NCBI GenBank assembly: GCA_963969595.1
Contig: OZ018416.1
Location: 17,872,065 to 17,936,064 of the forward strand
Direction of reading: 5' to 3'
Origin: Neckera pumila
Lineage: Eukaryota > Streptophyta > Bryopsida > Hypnales > Neckeraceae
DNA: 64,000 bases
Shown: one piece after another, positions 1-10,923 of the stretch
Layout: each line of letters begins with the position of its first letter
How positions within the stretch are numbered: position 1 is the stretch's first letter
Made by a program: the position numbers and the translations under genes
Notes under the pieces: model-generated
What the model was told of the DNA's origin: nothing
The model's input: only the letters and a program-made list of their open reading frames with translations
Databases searched by the model: none

Positions 1-480
1 AAAAGCCAAGAAAATCTTACCGGCCGGCGAAATGTTGATGGCGGAACGCTGCCGGGCTCCTGCGACGCCAAACCTTCCTTTCCCCTGGACGTGCAGCCGC
101 GGTCGGTTGACGCGGGGTGACGCGGCTGTCCGTCAAACTTCGGTAACTTAACCGAAGCTTTCCTCTAGTGCACTCACAAGCCGCTTCAATTCACATCCAA
201 CGCTGCTTCTAAGGTGCCTGAGGTGCTCGGTATGGGCTCACATTGTTGATATAAATCAATAGTCACATCCACTGGGGTAACTCATGTACTGACACCAGGG
301 TTGTCGATTGCATGTTTGGGGTCCGTTTCAGTGTTTCCAGGTTTGGGGATTCAAGCTAGTCTGTTTGTGAATTGTGGGCAATTTAGGAGAGGATTTTGTG
401 TTTTGAGTGAATAGTTTTCAAGTGTGCAAGTGTTTCAAGGTTTGGGTCTTGAGAATTTGAAGACCCTAGCAACAGTGATT
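1..480 (+). promoter_or_regulatory. Right half of a divergent ASR promoter plus 5' leader of ASR copy 1
   Basis: This stretch aligns almost base for base with the regions upstream of the two other plus-strand ASR genes, beginning in the conserved AAGCCAAGAAAATCTTACCGG block that also occurs near 15,626. It holds a GC-rich block (about 40-150) with a GACGTG core at 88-93, the ACGTG heart of ABA-responsive elements, and a TATA-like GATATAAATC at 248-257. That would put transcription start near 280 and give a leader of about 200 nt. The homologous regions downstream continue into a minus-strand ASR gene, so the partner of this promoter is expected left of the window. Promoter function is inferred from position and motifs. 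Confidence 0.6.
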
Positions 481-1237
481 ATGTCGCATCATCACCATCA
501 CGGGCACAATGGTAGCAACCAATCATCGTCGTATGGTTACGGCGCTCCAACATATAACTATGATCCATTACAGCAAGCCCCGGCTGCTCCATACGGGCAA
601 CAGATGGATCCTGTGTATGGCCAGCCGCCTTCATATGGTGGGTATGGACAGCCAGGGCCCTACTATGGCACCCAAGGGTATGGACAACAAGTGATGCCGC
701 ACCAGCAACCGAGCAGCTACAGTGTCTATCCTGGTCAAGATTTGCAGTATCTGCAAGCAGAGGAGCACCGGCATCGGCAGAACGAGCATCGCGTGGAGAT
801 GGGTGCTCTTGGGGCTGTTGCTTTTGCTGCAGTAAGTTCCTGCAAACTACATCTCGATCTTGTTGTAATCTTTTTGGAGATGCAAACAAATTTCATGTGA
901 TTATGTGTTATTGCAAGTTTTGGTGAAGGTTGCCAATGCAAGGTGTTTCTGTCTTGGTATGATATTCGATGAGAAGCATCTGACTGACCGCGATTTTGAT
1001 GTCCAAATGTTTTTTGTATTCCAGTATGAGAAGCATGAAGAGAAAGTGGATCCTGCTCATGCACATCGACACCATGTTGAAGCTCAAGTCGCGGAGGCTG
1101 CAACTCTAGGGCAGGGAGGATATGCTTTATATGAGCATCATGAAGCAAACAACATTCGGAAGCAAGAATCTCACTTGGGTGGTGGCCACCATCATGGCCA
1201 TCATCATGAACGCCATCATGGCCATCATTCTCATTAG
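481..1237 (+). CDS. ASR: ASR (ABA/WDS-induced) family protein, copy 1, plus-type
   Basis: Two exons, 481-831 and 1,025-1,237, joined by a GT-AG intron in phase 0 (donor GTAAGT, acceptor TTCCAG), give 187 residues. The first ATG is at 481. Order: His tract (residues 3-7); a Tyr/Gly/Gln/Pro-rich segment with YGQ, YGG and YG repeats (about 15-90); then the ASR domain (YLQAEEHRHRQNEHR, MGALGAVAFAAYEKHEEK, DPAHAHRHHVEAQVAEAA, GGYALYEHHEA); then a His-rich tail. Known ASR proteins are small hydrophilic, partly disordered proteins that bind zinc through His residues, act as chaperones or DNA binders, and are induced by ABA, drought and ripening. Peculiar to this copy are Val in EHRVEMG, Thr in AATLG and SVYPGQ. 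Downstream homology to the other copies stops near 1,480. Confidence 0.9.
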
Positions 1238-2061
1238 ATAGAATATATTTTATTGCAGGCATAGTAACTTAGAACTTGAAATAGAGCCAGGCATGTATAG
1301 GTTTCATAGTATTTTGCACTAGCTTAGGAAAAATTTGAATTGTAGTCATTAGTCAATATTTGGCCTCGCCAAGATACCTACTTGAATGGAGTCATCTTAT
1401 ATTTTCTTGACATTTGCAGAGCAGTCTTTGCAATTGTATATGTTACACTTGAAACATCAATCTAAGAGAGTTTATGGACGAGATGCTGGTGGTGTTCCTT
1501 CACTGATGGAGCTATGATACGTCACCAAAGATTCAAGGATTCATGTACGAAATCCATTCAATTTGCATAGCTCTTGTTCCCGAGCATATGGAATGAAAAT
1601 TGAGTATGATCAGTGTGACCAGAGAAAAAGATGTCAACTCCAAATGTAGTTGGCTTAATATGAAGTGTATAACATTTGTCACTTTAATGTCAATGCCCAG
1701 TCCTTCAAATTGTATTGACATGAAAAAATTCCAGTTCACTCGTGCTCAACAAAACTACTATAGCAGCTTAGGCCGAAGACAATCATTGTTTACCTCTGCA
1801 TATTCAATAACCCTCAAAATATTTGCACACATAGACGAACTCTAGTAATTCCTCCAAAGTCTAATCAACAATATCAAAATGCATCTTCATATCATCAAAT
1901 ATTCGAAGTGTGAGTTACTTGAACTATACAACATCAAGATTATTGAGACATTGCACACATTGTCAGAGCAATAATCTTTGAATATGTCAAAAGATTTCAA
2001 TTCTTGGTTGAATTGCTTACATCTGCAAAACGGATTTTACGACTAATGCAGTTTTCCTAAG
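1238..2061. other. 3' flank of ASR copy 1
   Basis: The first 240 bases match the 3' flanks of ASR copies 2 and 3, and the match ends abruptly near 1,480, just after the AAGAGAGTTTATGGA block. The rest is AT-rich and I see no gene or RNA in it. A polyadenylation region is expected in the conserved part, but I cannot place it exactly. Confidence 0.5.
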
Positions 2062-3189
2062 TTACATAGGCATGCAAACGTCCATCACAAATGGAGAACC
2101 AAACAATTGACCTCCTTTACCAATGCTACAGGGTGTCATCGGCTGCCACTTATCTGCAATTTCGTCATGCACTACTCCAAACCCTACATGTGATACAAAG
2201 CAAATGGACTGATCAAGGACCATGGTGACCCAAGAATCCAAAGAAACCCTATGAGAGCTTCCAAACAAGAGGTTGAACACTGACATTGGGAGCTGCGCCA
2301 CCCGGGTACATTCCCCTGTAGGAATCCGAATCTCTGAAATATCAATGTTCAACACATACCGAGCAGGGAGTCCGCCAACTTCTTTGCACGGAGTAACTAA
2401 ATACAGCCGTGTGTTCGCCGTTAAGAGCTCACCCGTGACAAAAAACCTGGGGAAGTGAACATGGACATCTATCCACACATCTTCGGTCCTTTTGTAGGCC
2501 ATGAGGATGTGGTTCTGCGCCACAGTATCATAAAACAGGGCATGAAAGGCCCCATTGTACAGCAGCAGACCTGAAAGCGGACGGCTGGATGGAAACCTAC
2601 TAGACGGATAGCTACAGAGACGCCAATTATCCAACAATGAGTCGTAAATCTGGAACAGAGGCTCCGTGGCTGTATGGTCCTCAAAACCAAGCACAAAGAT
2701 TCGGAATGCGCCTGTTTTCATGTCGACTTCCATGTGTACAACTGTGCGAATCCCCATATGGATCACCATGGGAGGCAGATGTCGCCATGTTTTCGCAATA
2801 GGGTTACAGATTACCACAGCCTTCACTTTCTCATTCTTAGAAGCGGACCAAACCGCCAACAAGCTTCCCCTGGCAGCTTCAATCTTGTAATTCTTCACAC
2901 CAAGGAAGGAAAAGGCAACCCGAAGCACCAAGACATCAATCACCGTCCACTTATTTTCAGCTCTGTCATAAATTGCAACGACCTTGTTGCCATTGGAGAC
3001 AAGAATGATGGACTCTTTGGGATGCAGTGCAAGACGAAGGTCGCGAAAACTAGAATTTGCAGGTAATGAGCACCACTTCTTGCAAACAGTGCGGAACTTG
3101 CACAATGCTCTTTCAGGCAAGCAGGCAAGCACTCTCTCCCATAAGTCAGGAGGAAGTGTGCTCCACAAAAGACTATCGAAATCCGCCAT
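2062..3189 (-). CDS. F-box/kelch-type substrate adaptor
   Basis: Single-exon gene of 375 residues with an ATG start (MADFDSLLW). Residues 11-50 form an F-box (LPPDLWERVLACLPERALCKF, then RTVCKKWCSL), the segment that docks on SKP1 in SCF ubiquitin ligases. The rest looks like the degenerate kelch/F-box-associated beta-propeller of plant F-box proteins: CNPIAKTWRHLPPM at residues 128-141, IYDSLLDNWRLC at 181-192 and later Trp-containing blades. Length and lack of introns are normal for the family. The likely role is to select a protein for ubiquitination; the target is unknown. Its upstream region (3,190-3,510) contains a 138-bp tandem duplication. It has no visible link to the ASR genes beyond proximity. 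Confidence 0.85.
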   Translation of the reverse strand: MADFDSLLWSTLPPDLWERVLACLPERALCKFRTVCKKWCSLPANSSFRDLRLALHPKESIILVSNGNKVVAIYDRAENKWTVIDVLVLRVAFSFLGVKNYKIEAARGSLLAVWSASKNEKVKAVVICNPIAKTWRHLPPMVIHMGIRTVVHMEVDMKTGAFRIFVLGFEDHTATEPLFQIYDSLLDNWRLCSYPSSRFPSSRPLSGLLLYNGAFHALFYDTVAQNHILMAYKRTEDVWIDVHVHFPRFFVTGELLTANTRLYLVTPCKEVGGLPARYVLNIDISEIRIPTGECTRVAQLPMSVFNLLFGSSHRVSLDSWVTMVLDQSICFVSHVGFGVVHDEIADKWQPMTPCSIGKGGQLFGSPFVMDVCMPM

Positions 3190-3240
3190 TCCCTTGTTAA
3201 TTGCCCCACATTTTTCAAAGGAAAATGGTTCTAGACAGCA

Positions 3241-3510
3241 ATTTGCACTCTCAAGATCGTCATAAAACTCTCAAGTGTGCCGACAGTTGTAAGGCTCCCC
3301 TTCTCGCTCTCAATCAAACCCTAATATTGCACTGGGTCCCTGTGCATTCAACACATTCCAAAATGCTCCAATCCAATAATCTACATTCTCAGGATCGTCA
3401 CAAAACTCTCGATTGTGCCGACAATTGTAAGGCTCCACTTCTCGCTCTCAATCAAACCCTAATATTGCGTTTGGTCCCTGCGTGTTCATTCCACCATTCC
3501 AAAGACAATT
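3241..3510. repeat. 138-bp direct tandem duplication in the F-box gene 5' region
   Basis: Two diverged copies lie end to end. The GATCGT blocks at 3,255 and 3,393 and the AAACCCTAA blocks at 3,316-3,324 and 3,454-3,462 are both exactly 138 bases apart, with CTCGCTCTCAATCAAACCCT shared in full. The AAACCCTAA motif is the plant telo-box, known from 5' regions of growth and translation genes. The repeat begins about 50 bases upstream of the F-box ATG, so it probably covers its leader and core promoter. Confidence 0.8.
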
Positions 3511-4863
3511 CCAGGCAAAGCTCCATGTAACTCCAACCTCATTTCCACTGAAGACACACTGTTCAATCAAGAGATCCTACAGAAGATCATGGTTCGAAGA
3601 GATACGTTTCTTTCGCGTCCACTGGTTGCTCTCAAAAGACGATTGAGATACAATTGGCCACTGCAACTGACATTTGTGAGAAGCTGAAGTTTTCAACATT
3701 CAAGTGATCTTTGAAAAGAGACTAATAAATCTGATGTTGCAGCACTTTATTGCCAACGATCAAGCAACGACTGCTGTATAAGATTACAAGTGTCCACACA
3801 ATTCTCCTTCAATTTGATACTACTTTCACCTGCTGCCCTTGCAACACGTCACAAACATGACACTTTTCTTCGCCTTTACGCGAAAGTGAAGTCTCGCTGC
3901 AGCTCCCAGACTTGTAAGCCTCAGGTCTTTTGTGTTTGCAGGGCAAATTGCACTTAATCAATGACCTAAATGGTTTCAATGGTCTTGCACACATATATAA
4001 TCAGTGAATGCTTTCCTCAAGGGGATCAATGTCAAGACTGATTTCACCAGTGCATACTCAGAATTGGCAAAAAAACGAAAACTTGTGCGACCTTCTCGAG
4101 GTTGTTCAGAAATGTCATATGACAAGAAGGAGTGATATCGAAATCAATTTAGTGAACAAACAATACTTGTTAATCATGGTCCCTAAACCAGAGTTAGAGC
4201 CTCATGAATCGTGTGTCAATTGCTAATTAATATGACGACTTTTCCTGTTTTGTGGTGGAGTTAACAGATGAATTAAAACAGTCTTGAAGATTGTCTGACC
4301 CTCGGTCCAACAACTGCCCTGATTTGGACGATAAATCTCTGTTTGTTCTAGAGATGTGTACTCTGAACATGATTCCAGCCTAGTGCTGGATCTATTGCCA
4401 ATTCCGTTTACCATGTATGGTGGTATTTTGTGAATTTTGTCATACTCAGAGCACCAAAAGTGTGGTGTTCAAGTATCCATAGCTCTATAAATTAGGACTC
4501 ATCAGAGCTCTAAATTAGAAGACCTTTCACTTGGCGACCGAAAATGTGCCAACTTAACTGCACTCTGCCATTTTGACGAATATGAGATTTGTGCACTGTA
4601 GTCATGCTGACGGTTCTGGAAAATATTAATATTGGATAGTTGATATTGTGCAGTCATGACTGGTGAAAATTATAGAGCATGAAGAAAAGATTAGTGTACT
4701 GAACTGCTGAGCAAGATTTTTCAACACTTGTAATTTAATGCAACAATGTTTACAGCAAAAATCATCAGATCACCCACACTTTGTAAGTTGAAAATTCCAG
4801 CTAATCACCATGTATGTATAGCAATCAAATTAGAGACCTGCACACTATGTCTGCCTGAACTAC
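3511..4863. other. Intergenic, no supported gene
   Basis: Only short open frames with no recognisable domains, and no tRNA-like or other RNA structure that I can see. Confidence 0.5.
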
Positions 4864-4894
4864 TGTACTGTACTGTACAATACAGTACAGTACA
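4864..4894. repeat. Perfect GTAC-rich hairpin
   Basis: A 14-bp left arm (4,864-4,877, TGTACTGTACTGTA) is followed by a 3-base loop (CAA) and its perfect reverse complement (4,881-4,894). Together with flanking TACTG units it packs several GTAC cores, the sequence bound by plant SBP/SPL factors, into about 35 bases. It lies about 125 bases downstream of the stop of small-gene copy A, so a role at that gene's 3' end is also possible. Confidence 0.75.
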
Positions 4895-5018
4895 TATGAA
4901 CTACAATATTCTGCAGAGGATTCATCAACATCTGTACAGGAAATTTCAGCTATGAAACTTCAGAAATATCAAAATTTCTGTAAAGCACTGGAAATTTTTG
5001 CAAGCAGCTTATGACCCT

Positions 5019-5738
5019 TTATGAAACAATTCTTGCTCCCCTGTCAAACTTCTGGATCACCGCCAGAATATTTTGTTGACCATAACCATGATCGGGAGGA
5101 ATGCCTCGAACAACTATGACGTTCTTGTTCTTATTATCTCGAGAAGCCGCTGCACATCAGAACAGGCAACAACGCAGTGTTAATACATTCAGTGACTTTG
5201 GAAATGGGACCACTGACAAGTCTCAAGCTGAACACAAATAAATTTGATGAAAAATTGCAGGGTGGAAAAGAAAAGGAAGGTTCAGGCATTGCCAAGTGAA
5301 TTCATGTGAATGAGAGACCAAGGAATTAATTTGACGGCTGCACCCTAATTGTGACCTGTTTCTAATATATATCCATCCTTACATATTATTGTCTAAAATG
5401 TATAGCCGGTATTCTTGAGAGTCTAGGGTCGATTTTGGGTACAGTTGTTTACATTCCTTTGAAAATGCATAGTTTATTCATTTGGTGTTTAAAAACCGTA
5501 TTCTACGAGATTCTAGCATCTACTTCTGACTCTTAATTAAGACTCAACCAAAACTTGCTCCATTTAATAATAAGAACCATGCTCAAATGCTTGTTCCGAC
5601 AAATTTGAGGTGTGATTATCTGAGTGGGTTCAAGAGAATCAACTTCAAACAGTACTTACTCATGTTAGCTCTATTGAGCCGTGTATTCACGTCTTTGAGA
5701 ACCGATGAAACCGAATTAACGCGTATCTTTACTGTGAT
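5019..5738 (-). CDS. Small spliced gene of unknown function, copy A (two 3' exons)
   Basis: I do not recognise this gene. Two exons read on the minus strand: 5,738-5,660 (79 nt; acceptor AAACAG, donor A/GTAAGT) and 5,149-5,019 (131 nt; acceptor TGTGCAG, stop TAA). Spliced, they give ITVKIRVNSVSSVLKDVN..., then ASRDNKNKNVIVVRGIPPDH and GYGQQNILAVIQKFDRGARIVS. Copy B at 10,924-12,087 has the same intron phases, the same GTAAGT donor and TGTGCAG acceptor, and a matching V(I)VVxGxPPxxGY motif. Agreement of both phase and motif is the main evidence that these are real exons. I could not place the first exon with confidence. The motif faintly recalls the start of the RRM-like domain in LINE ORF1-type proteins, which is a guess. 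Confidence 0.5.
5150..5659 (-). other. Intron of small-gene copy A
   Basis: A 510-base AT-rich interval between the two predicted exons, with GT and AG at its minus-strand ends. No other feature seen. Confidence 0.45.
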
Positions 5739-8700
5739 CTGTTTCAAGATGTACAAAAAAAAACCCCATCAGTACAAGTCCATACATGGATTCCAGCACA
5801 CTTGCACCCACTGAAACTCTATCATAACCATAATTTTGAGGTCAAGGTGTATACCTGAACACTTGGGTGCTCTGGCACGTCTTGTAGTGTGTTATTCTGT
5901 CGAGTCATCCTAAAAGTCTGTAATCAGTGTAGAATTAGAAATCAATACAAGATCCAATGTTTTTAAAAATAAAGTCTTCAAACTCAAACATGGCATGGAG
6001 CTTTCATCGCAATGAGGATATGAACTTTTCTATGGGTTTACTCTCTATTTGTGCACTTTCAACGTGACTGACAAGGGCTTCAACCACCGTTGGGAGTAAG
6101 GGACCTACATGATCACAAAATAGGGAGACAAATTTACATGCCCAAACCTATGCGCACATAGAAAATGCATATATAGAGCTTACATCATGAGGCAGAAATG
6201 AAAGAGGTCTGGGTGGTTAAGTGATTACATGATCAGAGAGTGTGCTTGTCATGGTGAACGTCTGAGTTCTTTTGTCTGCGGTGGGTGACTGGAAATCTAA
6301 ATAAATTCAATGGCTTGCAACAAAAGTTGATCTCCAAATCTCAAGTGGAAGATTGCAGTGTAGTCGTATAGTGGAAGTAGCTGTTTAATTTAAAGGGCAC
6401 ACCAAACATCAACAAAAGATCATTACAATGTAAAACATAAAATTGTATCAGCAGGACGACAAGTAAACTGCATCCATGTAGTTAATAGAATCACCTCAAC
6501 ACACAGCACATGTGCTCTGCAACCATGTAAAGTGGTTAATAGAACTACCAAACTCTTAATTCATGTTACTAAGCTACCTCGTCTTAGGACCAGAATTATT
6601 TTTCTTCGATGACAAATTTGTATCAACAATATCACATCCATGTTATGTACGTAGTTAATGAAACTACCCCAACAAACTCTCCATTCATGATACTCTTAGC
6701 ATCTGAACTATACTTCTTCTACATATTTGCATCAACAATTATTAATGTGACACAGAATTTGTATCCATGATTGTGACGAAGTTAGTAAAACTACTCCAAC
6801 AAAAACTGGTTCAGAGTTATTCAATTTCTACTTCAGTGACATGTAATTTGGTATTCTCTGCCGAATAACTGCATCAAGACTCCAAACAGCAGATGATTAG
6901 AAAGTACATATCGCAGGCTTGCACATCAGATGTCCAATCTTATGTGAAACCTTCTCTCTTTTTCCGGGTTTTTTCCACACATCATCTTCAAAACAATTCA
7001 CCACTGTCTGTCATATAGTTCCATTTGCAACTCAAAAACGACTTACCTGTAAGGCTATGGATCAGATGAGCAGTTTGATGTCCAACTTTCGAAGGCTAAC
7101 TTGCACGCAATCCAACACAAGCAGGCTAGTTACAACAGTTGCAGGTAACTGATGGTCTTTCTGGCGAGTGACAATACTAACACAATGTACAGTATATATG
7201 GGGCTCGATGTCTGCAAGGTGGATACAATACAAACTTGCAAAAATGGCTTCTTTCGCAGACAAAATTAAAAAAATCAGCAGACAAATTTACAGCGTGTAG
7301 AAACTATATCACATATTTTCTTCAGGAAGCGCGTGTGACTTCGACTTCCGTTTCAAGTTTCGCAGACAGTGGACGGTGGTCATTTCCAGGTGGTCATTTT
7401 TCACACATCATCTTCTTCACGGGGATTTTGTCTGAGCACGGAAGCTTTCACAGTAAAATCTGGAAAGAGAGCATGCGCTTGGTTGTCACCGAAAGGATTA
7501 ATTAATTACGAAATGTCTGTCTGCGAACAGTGGAACCTTTAATTTTTTCTGGCGACTGCAGACCTGTTTCCGCTGTTTCATGCTCGAAAAAGAGTAAATC
7601 TCAGATCTAAACACCAATGGGAATCAATCGGAAGAGTGTTGGGGTACTTCTACGTGTGGACAGACAAACAGACAGCTTCATGGAAGTTGACAGTCATGAG
7701 ATACCTCGATGATCACGTGATTGAAAAAGTGCATGGACCAAGAGAATGATATATATATATGGAAGCCTCTACACTCCCAGTTTTTCAACGGTCGGAGTGA
7801 ACAGTGTGTGTCTGTGTTCACATTGAATTCAGAAGCCAATTTGCTCGAAGACTGACTTGCAAGAGTTCAAAATATAACTTAATTAATCTGTGTGTCTGCT
7901 GCCCCTAGACCATGGATGCTTCTCACAGTCAGGAGATCAAGCAGACGGAGTGTGAAAAGGACCAGAATTGCTGAAGTCAATTCCATTAACTTGGCGTGAG
8001 TGGACCCTCAATCAAAGAAGGAAAGGAAATGAAATGATTTCGGGAGACGGGGGTTGGAAATTAATGCACAATGGAAGAATATAAATTTGCATATATCTCT
8101 AAAATCGTACTACCTTAATGTTGTGGATGAAATGATGCACTTTGCGTTGATTAATTTGCATTACTGGCACAGAAAGCTCATAAAAATATCAAAACTGGGG
8201 TATGGAATAATTACCGCCAATTGAACTGAATTGACGTTTGCTGTGAGAATACATATGGAATTTTTAATGCTAATTCAGACTGCGTAGTCACTTAGCTTAA
8301 CCATTCCGGGAATCACGGACTAATCACTTCAAAAACTTGGTGTCGGTAGTTTAAGTATTGGCCATGGACGGTGGTCTTCACAGTGACTGTCTACTTAGAC
8401 TTCTGGTAAATCTAAGTAACGAAGCATCCACAACACGAAACCTCAAAAGTACTCAAGCTTATCACCACAAAGGCTGTTGCAAATGTCACCTAATGTACCT
8501 GTGCAGTACATGTTCATTTTGAATACCACCAATTGACATGACGAATTTGAGGGCAAAATTGTCAACATGGTGGTAAAACTGGTAACCTTGTGAAGACATG
8601 TTCAATGAAATTCGACCAACCTACAGTTCAATGAAATTTGCCGTATTTATATAGAATTTGACTTGACTATCTAGTCGAATTTCATTGAACAGGCTCCAAT

Positions 8701-10923
8701 TCTGATTTTGTTAATTCTGAGGACTGAGGACCTAATCCTTTCGTACTATGACAGATTCTATAGTCGGGGATTTTGAAGCATGTTCCAAGGTAGGATAAAC
8801 AAACACTCGAATTACCTTCATGAACGAACTAAACCAAAATATAAAAAGAGATCACTGTTGCAATTCAAATCTGTGTGCGTCAAAGAATCCCAGCAGCTAC
8901 ACAACCAACTGAGCCGGATTGGCAGACAATGATTCCTAGGAAAGAAGGGTCTTTGCAAACTGGAGATTCTCACAAGAAATTGGGCCCAATGTAAACGTTT
9001 AAAGAAACACCTCTCCTCTTGTTGAGGAGCCCCAATTTTGGAATAATACCAATTGTCCAGTTCATGGGACACCAAGGAGCTGCCAGATTGGTGGCAGATA
9101 ATTGGTGGTAAAACATATTTAATTAACTATTGTATTGTTGAACAACTGAAACTTGTCAAAGTCATCACTTGTTTCGTACACGGTCTCCCCTGTAAACGCC
9201 AATTGCCGGTGGTGTGTCCAAGGCCGTCCCCCTTGCTGGCTGACGAATAAAATGCCAATTTTCGTCCAATTTGGCAGAATCCCACAAATTTGGTGCAGAC
9301 TGAAACATAAATCTACACCCGTCATAGTTTTTAGAGCTTTGTGCAGATGATTGTCACAATTTTTGCAGTTGGTCCTCCAGAATCGCGCCTATTTAATGAA
9401 AGCGACCATATATATAGCGTGCCCAGCCTCTCCAAAAGAAATGTCTACCACGTACTAACTTACCAACACTGGAACGCTGTAAAAAAATATATATTCATAC
9501 CACTGGAAGAGGTCAAGAATCTCTTAATCACTCTGAAGCCCTAATCCGCTCACAAATCCCTTACAGTGATTTTGATTTACAGCAAGATTAGTGGCAAATG
9601 ACAAGTACCTTCGCACCAAGCATGAAAATGCAGTCACATGTGACCTGAATGGCATTTTGCGAGAAAGCTGGACACCCATTCGATCAAAACACTGGAAGAT
9701 TCAAGCTTGAGATTTCTCGATACCGTCAATACTCTTTATAACCTCAGAAGAGCAATAATTAGAAACTGATGGATGGTTTCGTGAGTGGTTTATACGACAC
9801 ACTCCAACACCTTCTCTTAAGGAATAGTAGTCCTTGAAATTCCGCATTAGCAAATTCAAACTTACCAATTGGCACATCTTGATCGATCCTTCTTTCCCCC
9901 AATTTTTAAATACTATACCCCTCGTAAAGGTTTGGAAAGCCTTTCAATCTGGCATTGCCTTCTCTTGCAGGTCAGCGCGGACACCCCCAATTGAGTGAAA
10001 ATTTTGAATCGTAACATTAACCAACTAATCTAGCGAGATCGATCATAGCCACAGCTTCTTCTTTCTACCGAGCAGAGGAGAAATCCAAAATGTAAATGTC
10101 CATCTATGCATTTTTTGAAGAATTCCGGGGTAGTTGATGTCCAGTGGAGGATACACTAATAGTAATTATACACGAAGACACACTACGAATGGAATGTGGA
10201 CTCAAAATGACAGTATTATGTCTAATTTCCATAGACATAAAAGGAGAATTGTCCAATTTCCATTTCCATTTAAACGAACTGCGTGCTGGTTAGCTAGTAA
10301 GTTAAGACAAACCTAGCCATCGCTCAAACATGCTTGATTTCTGTTGACACATAATTTTACCGTGAGATTTAGCGACAGTATTTGAGGAGAGACCATGTTT
10401 GCCGACTGCCAATTAACTTAAATGTAGTTGGCAGTAAGTTACGGTAGTCTGCGAAATTATATTATTCGACAGTAACGTGGACCTGAAGATGCTGTGCAAA
10501 AAGAATCGAGATGTTGAAGCAACTTTTCAAGATGTTATTTACTGGGGTCTCAAGAATCTAGTTTATGATCATTGCTCTTGGATCAAGTACAAACCGTTGT
10601 ACCAATATGGCTTGCAAAACCCTAGGTATCATATTATAACGTGGAGAATGCCAAAAATCTGGAAACAAAACTTTCAGATCGTAAACATTGGGCACAATGG
10701 AAATTATTTATCAAACTGTTAACCATATACAGAGATATTTTAGAGCCCAGTGACAGGCATATTCACATAAAGCAATCATATCAATTATTGTTCATGAATT
10801 GTATACTCCAGAGGATCTTCATCGTCAAACACCTCAGTAATCTACTGGAAATTTATGCTAGCAGCTTATTTTTCCAGTTTCCTAGGGTGAAATTATGTAG
10901 GCATCACCGTCATATGTCTTGAC
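5739..10923. other. Long intergenic/intronic AT-rich region
   Basis: No supported gene. The open frames present (longest 117 codons, 7,152-7,505) have no recognisable domains. The first exon of small-gene copy A may lie near 6,200, but no candidate is convincing. Bases about 10,790-10,880 match the 3' flank of copy A (about 4,900-5,010, including CTGGAAATTT and GCAGCTTAT), so the duplication of the small gene extends past its stop codon. Confidence 0.5.

Noticed and set aside
479..889. 136-codon minus-strand frame opposite ASR copy 1, repeated at 16,101-16,511 and 23,823-24,233
   Set aside because: Mirror frame of the conserved ASR exon 1. It persists because the exon is conserved, and has no domain of its own.
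7152..7505. 117-codon plus-strand frame
   Set aside because: No domain and no homologous copy in the window; likely chance.
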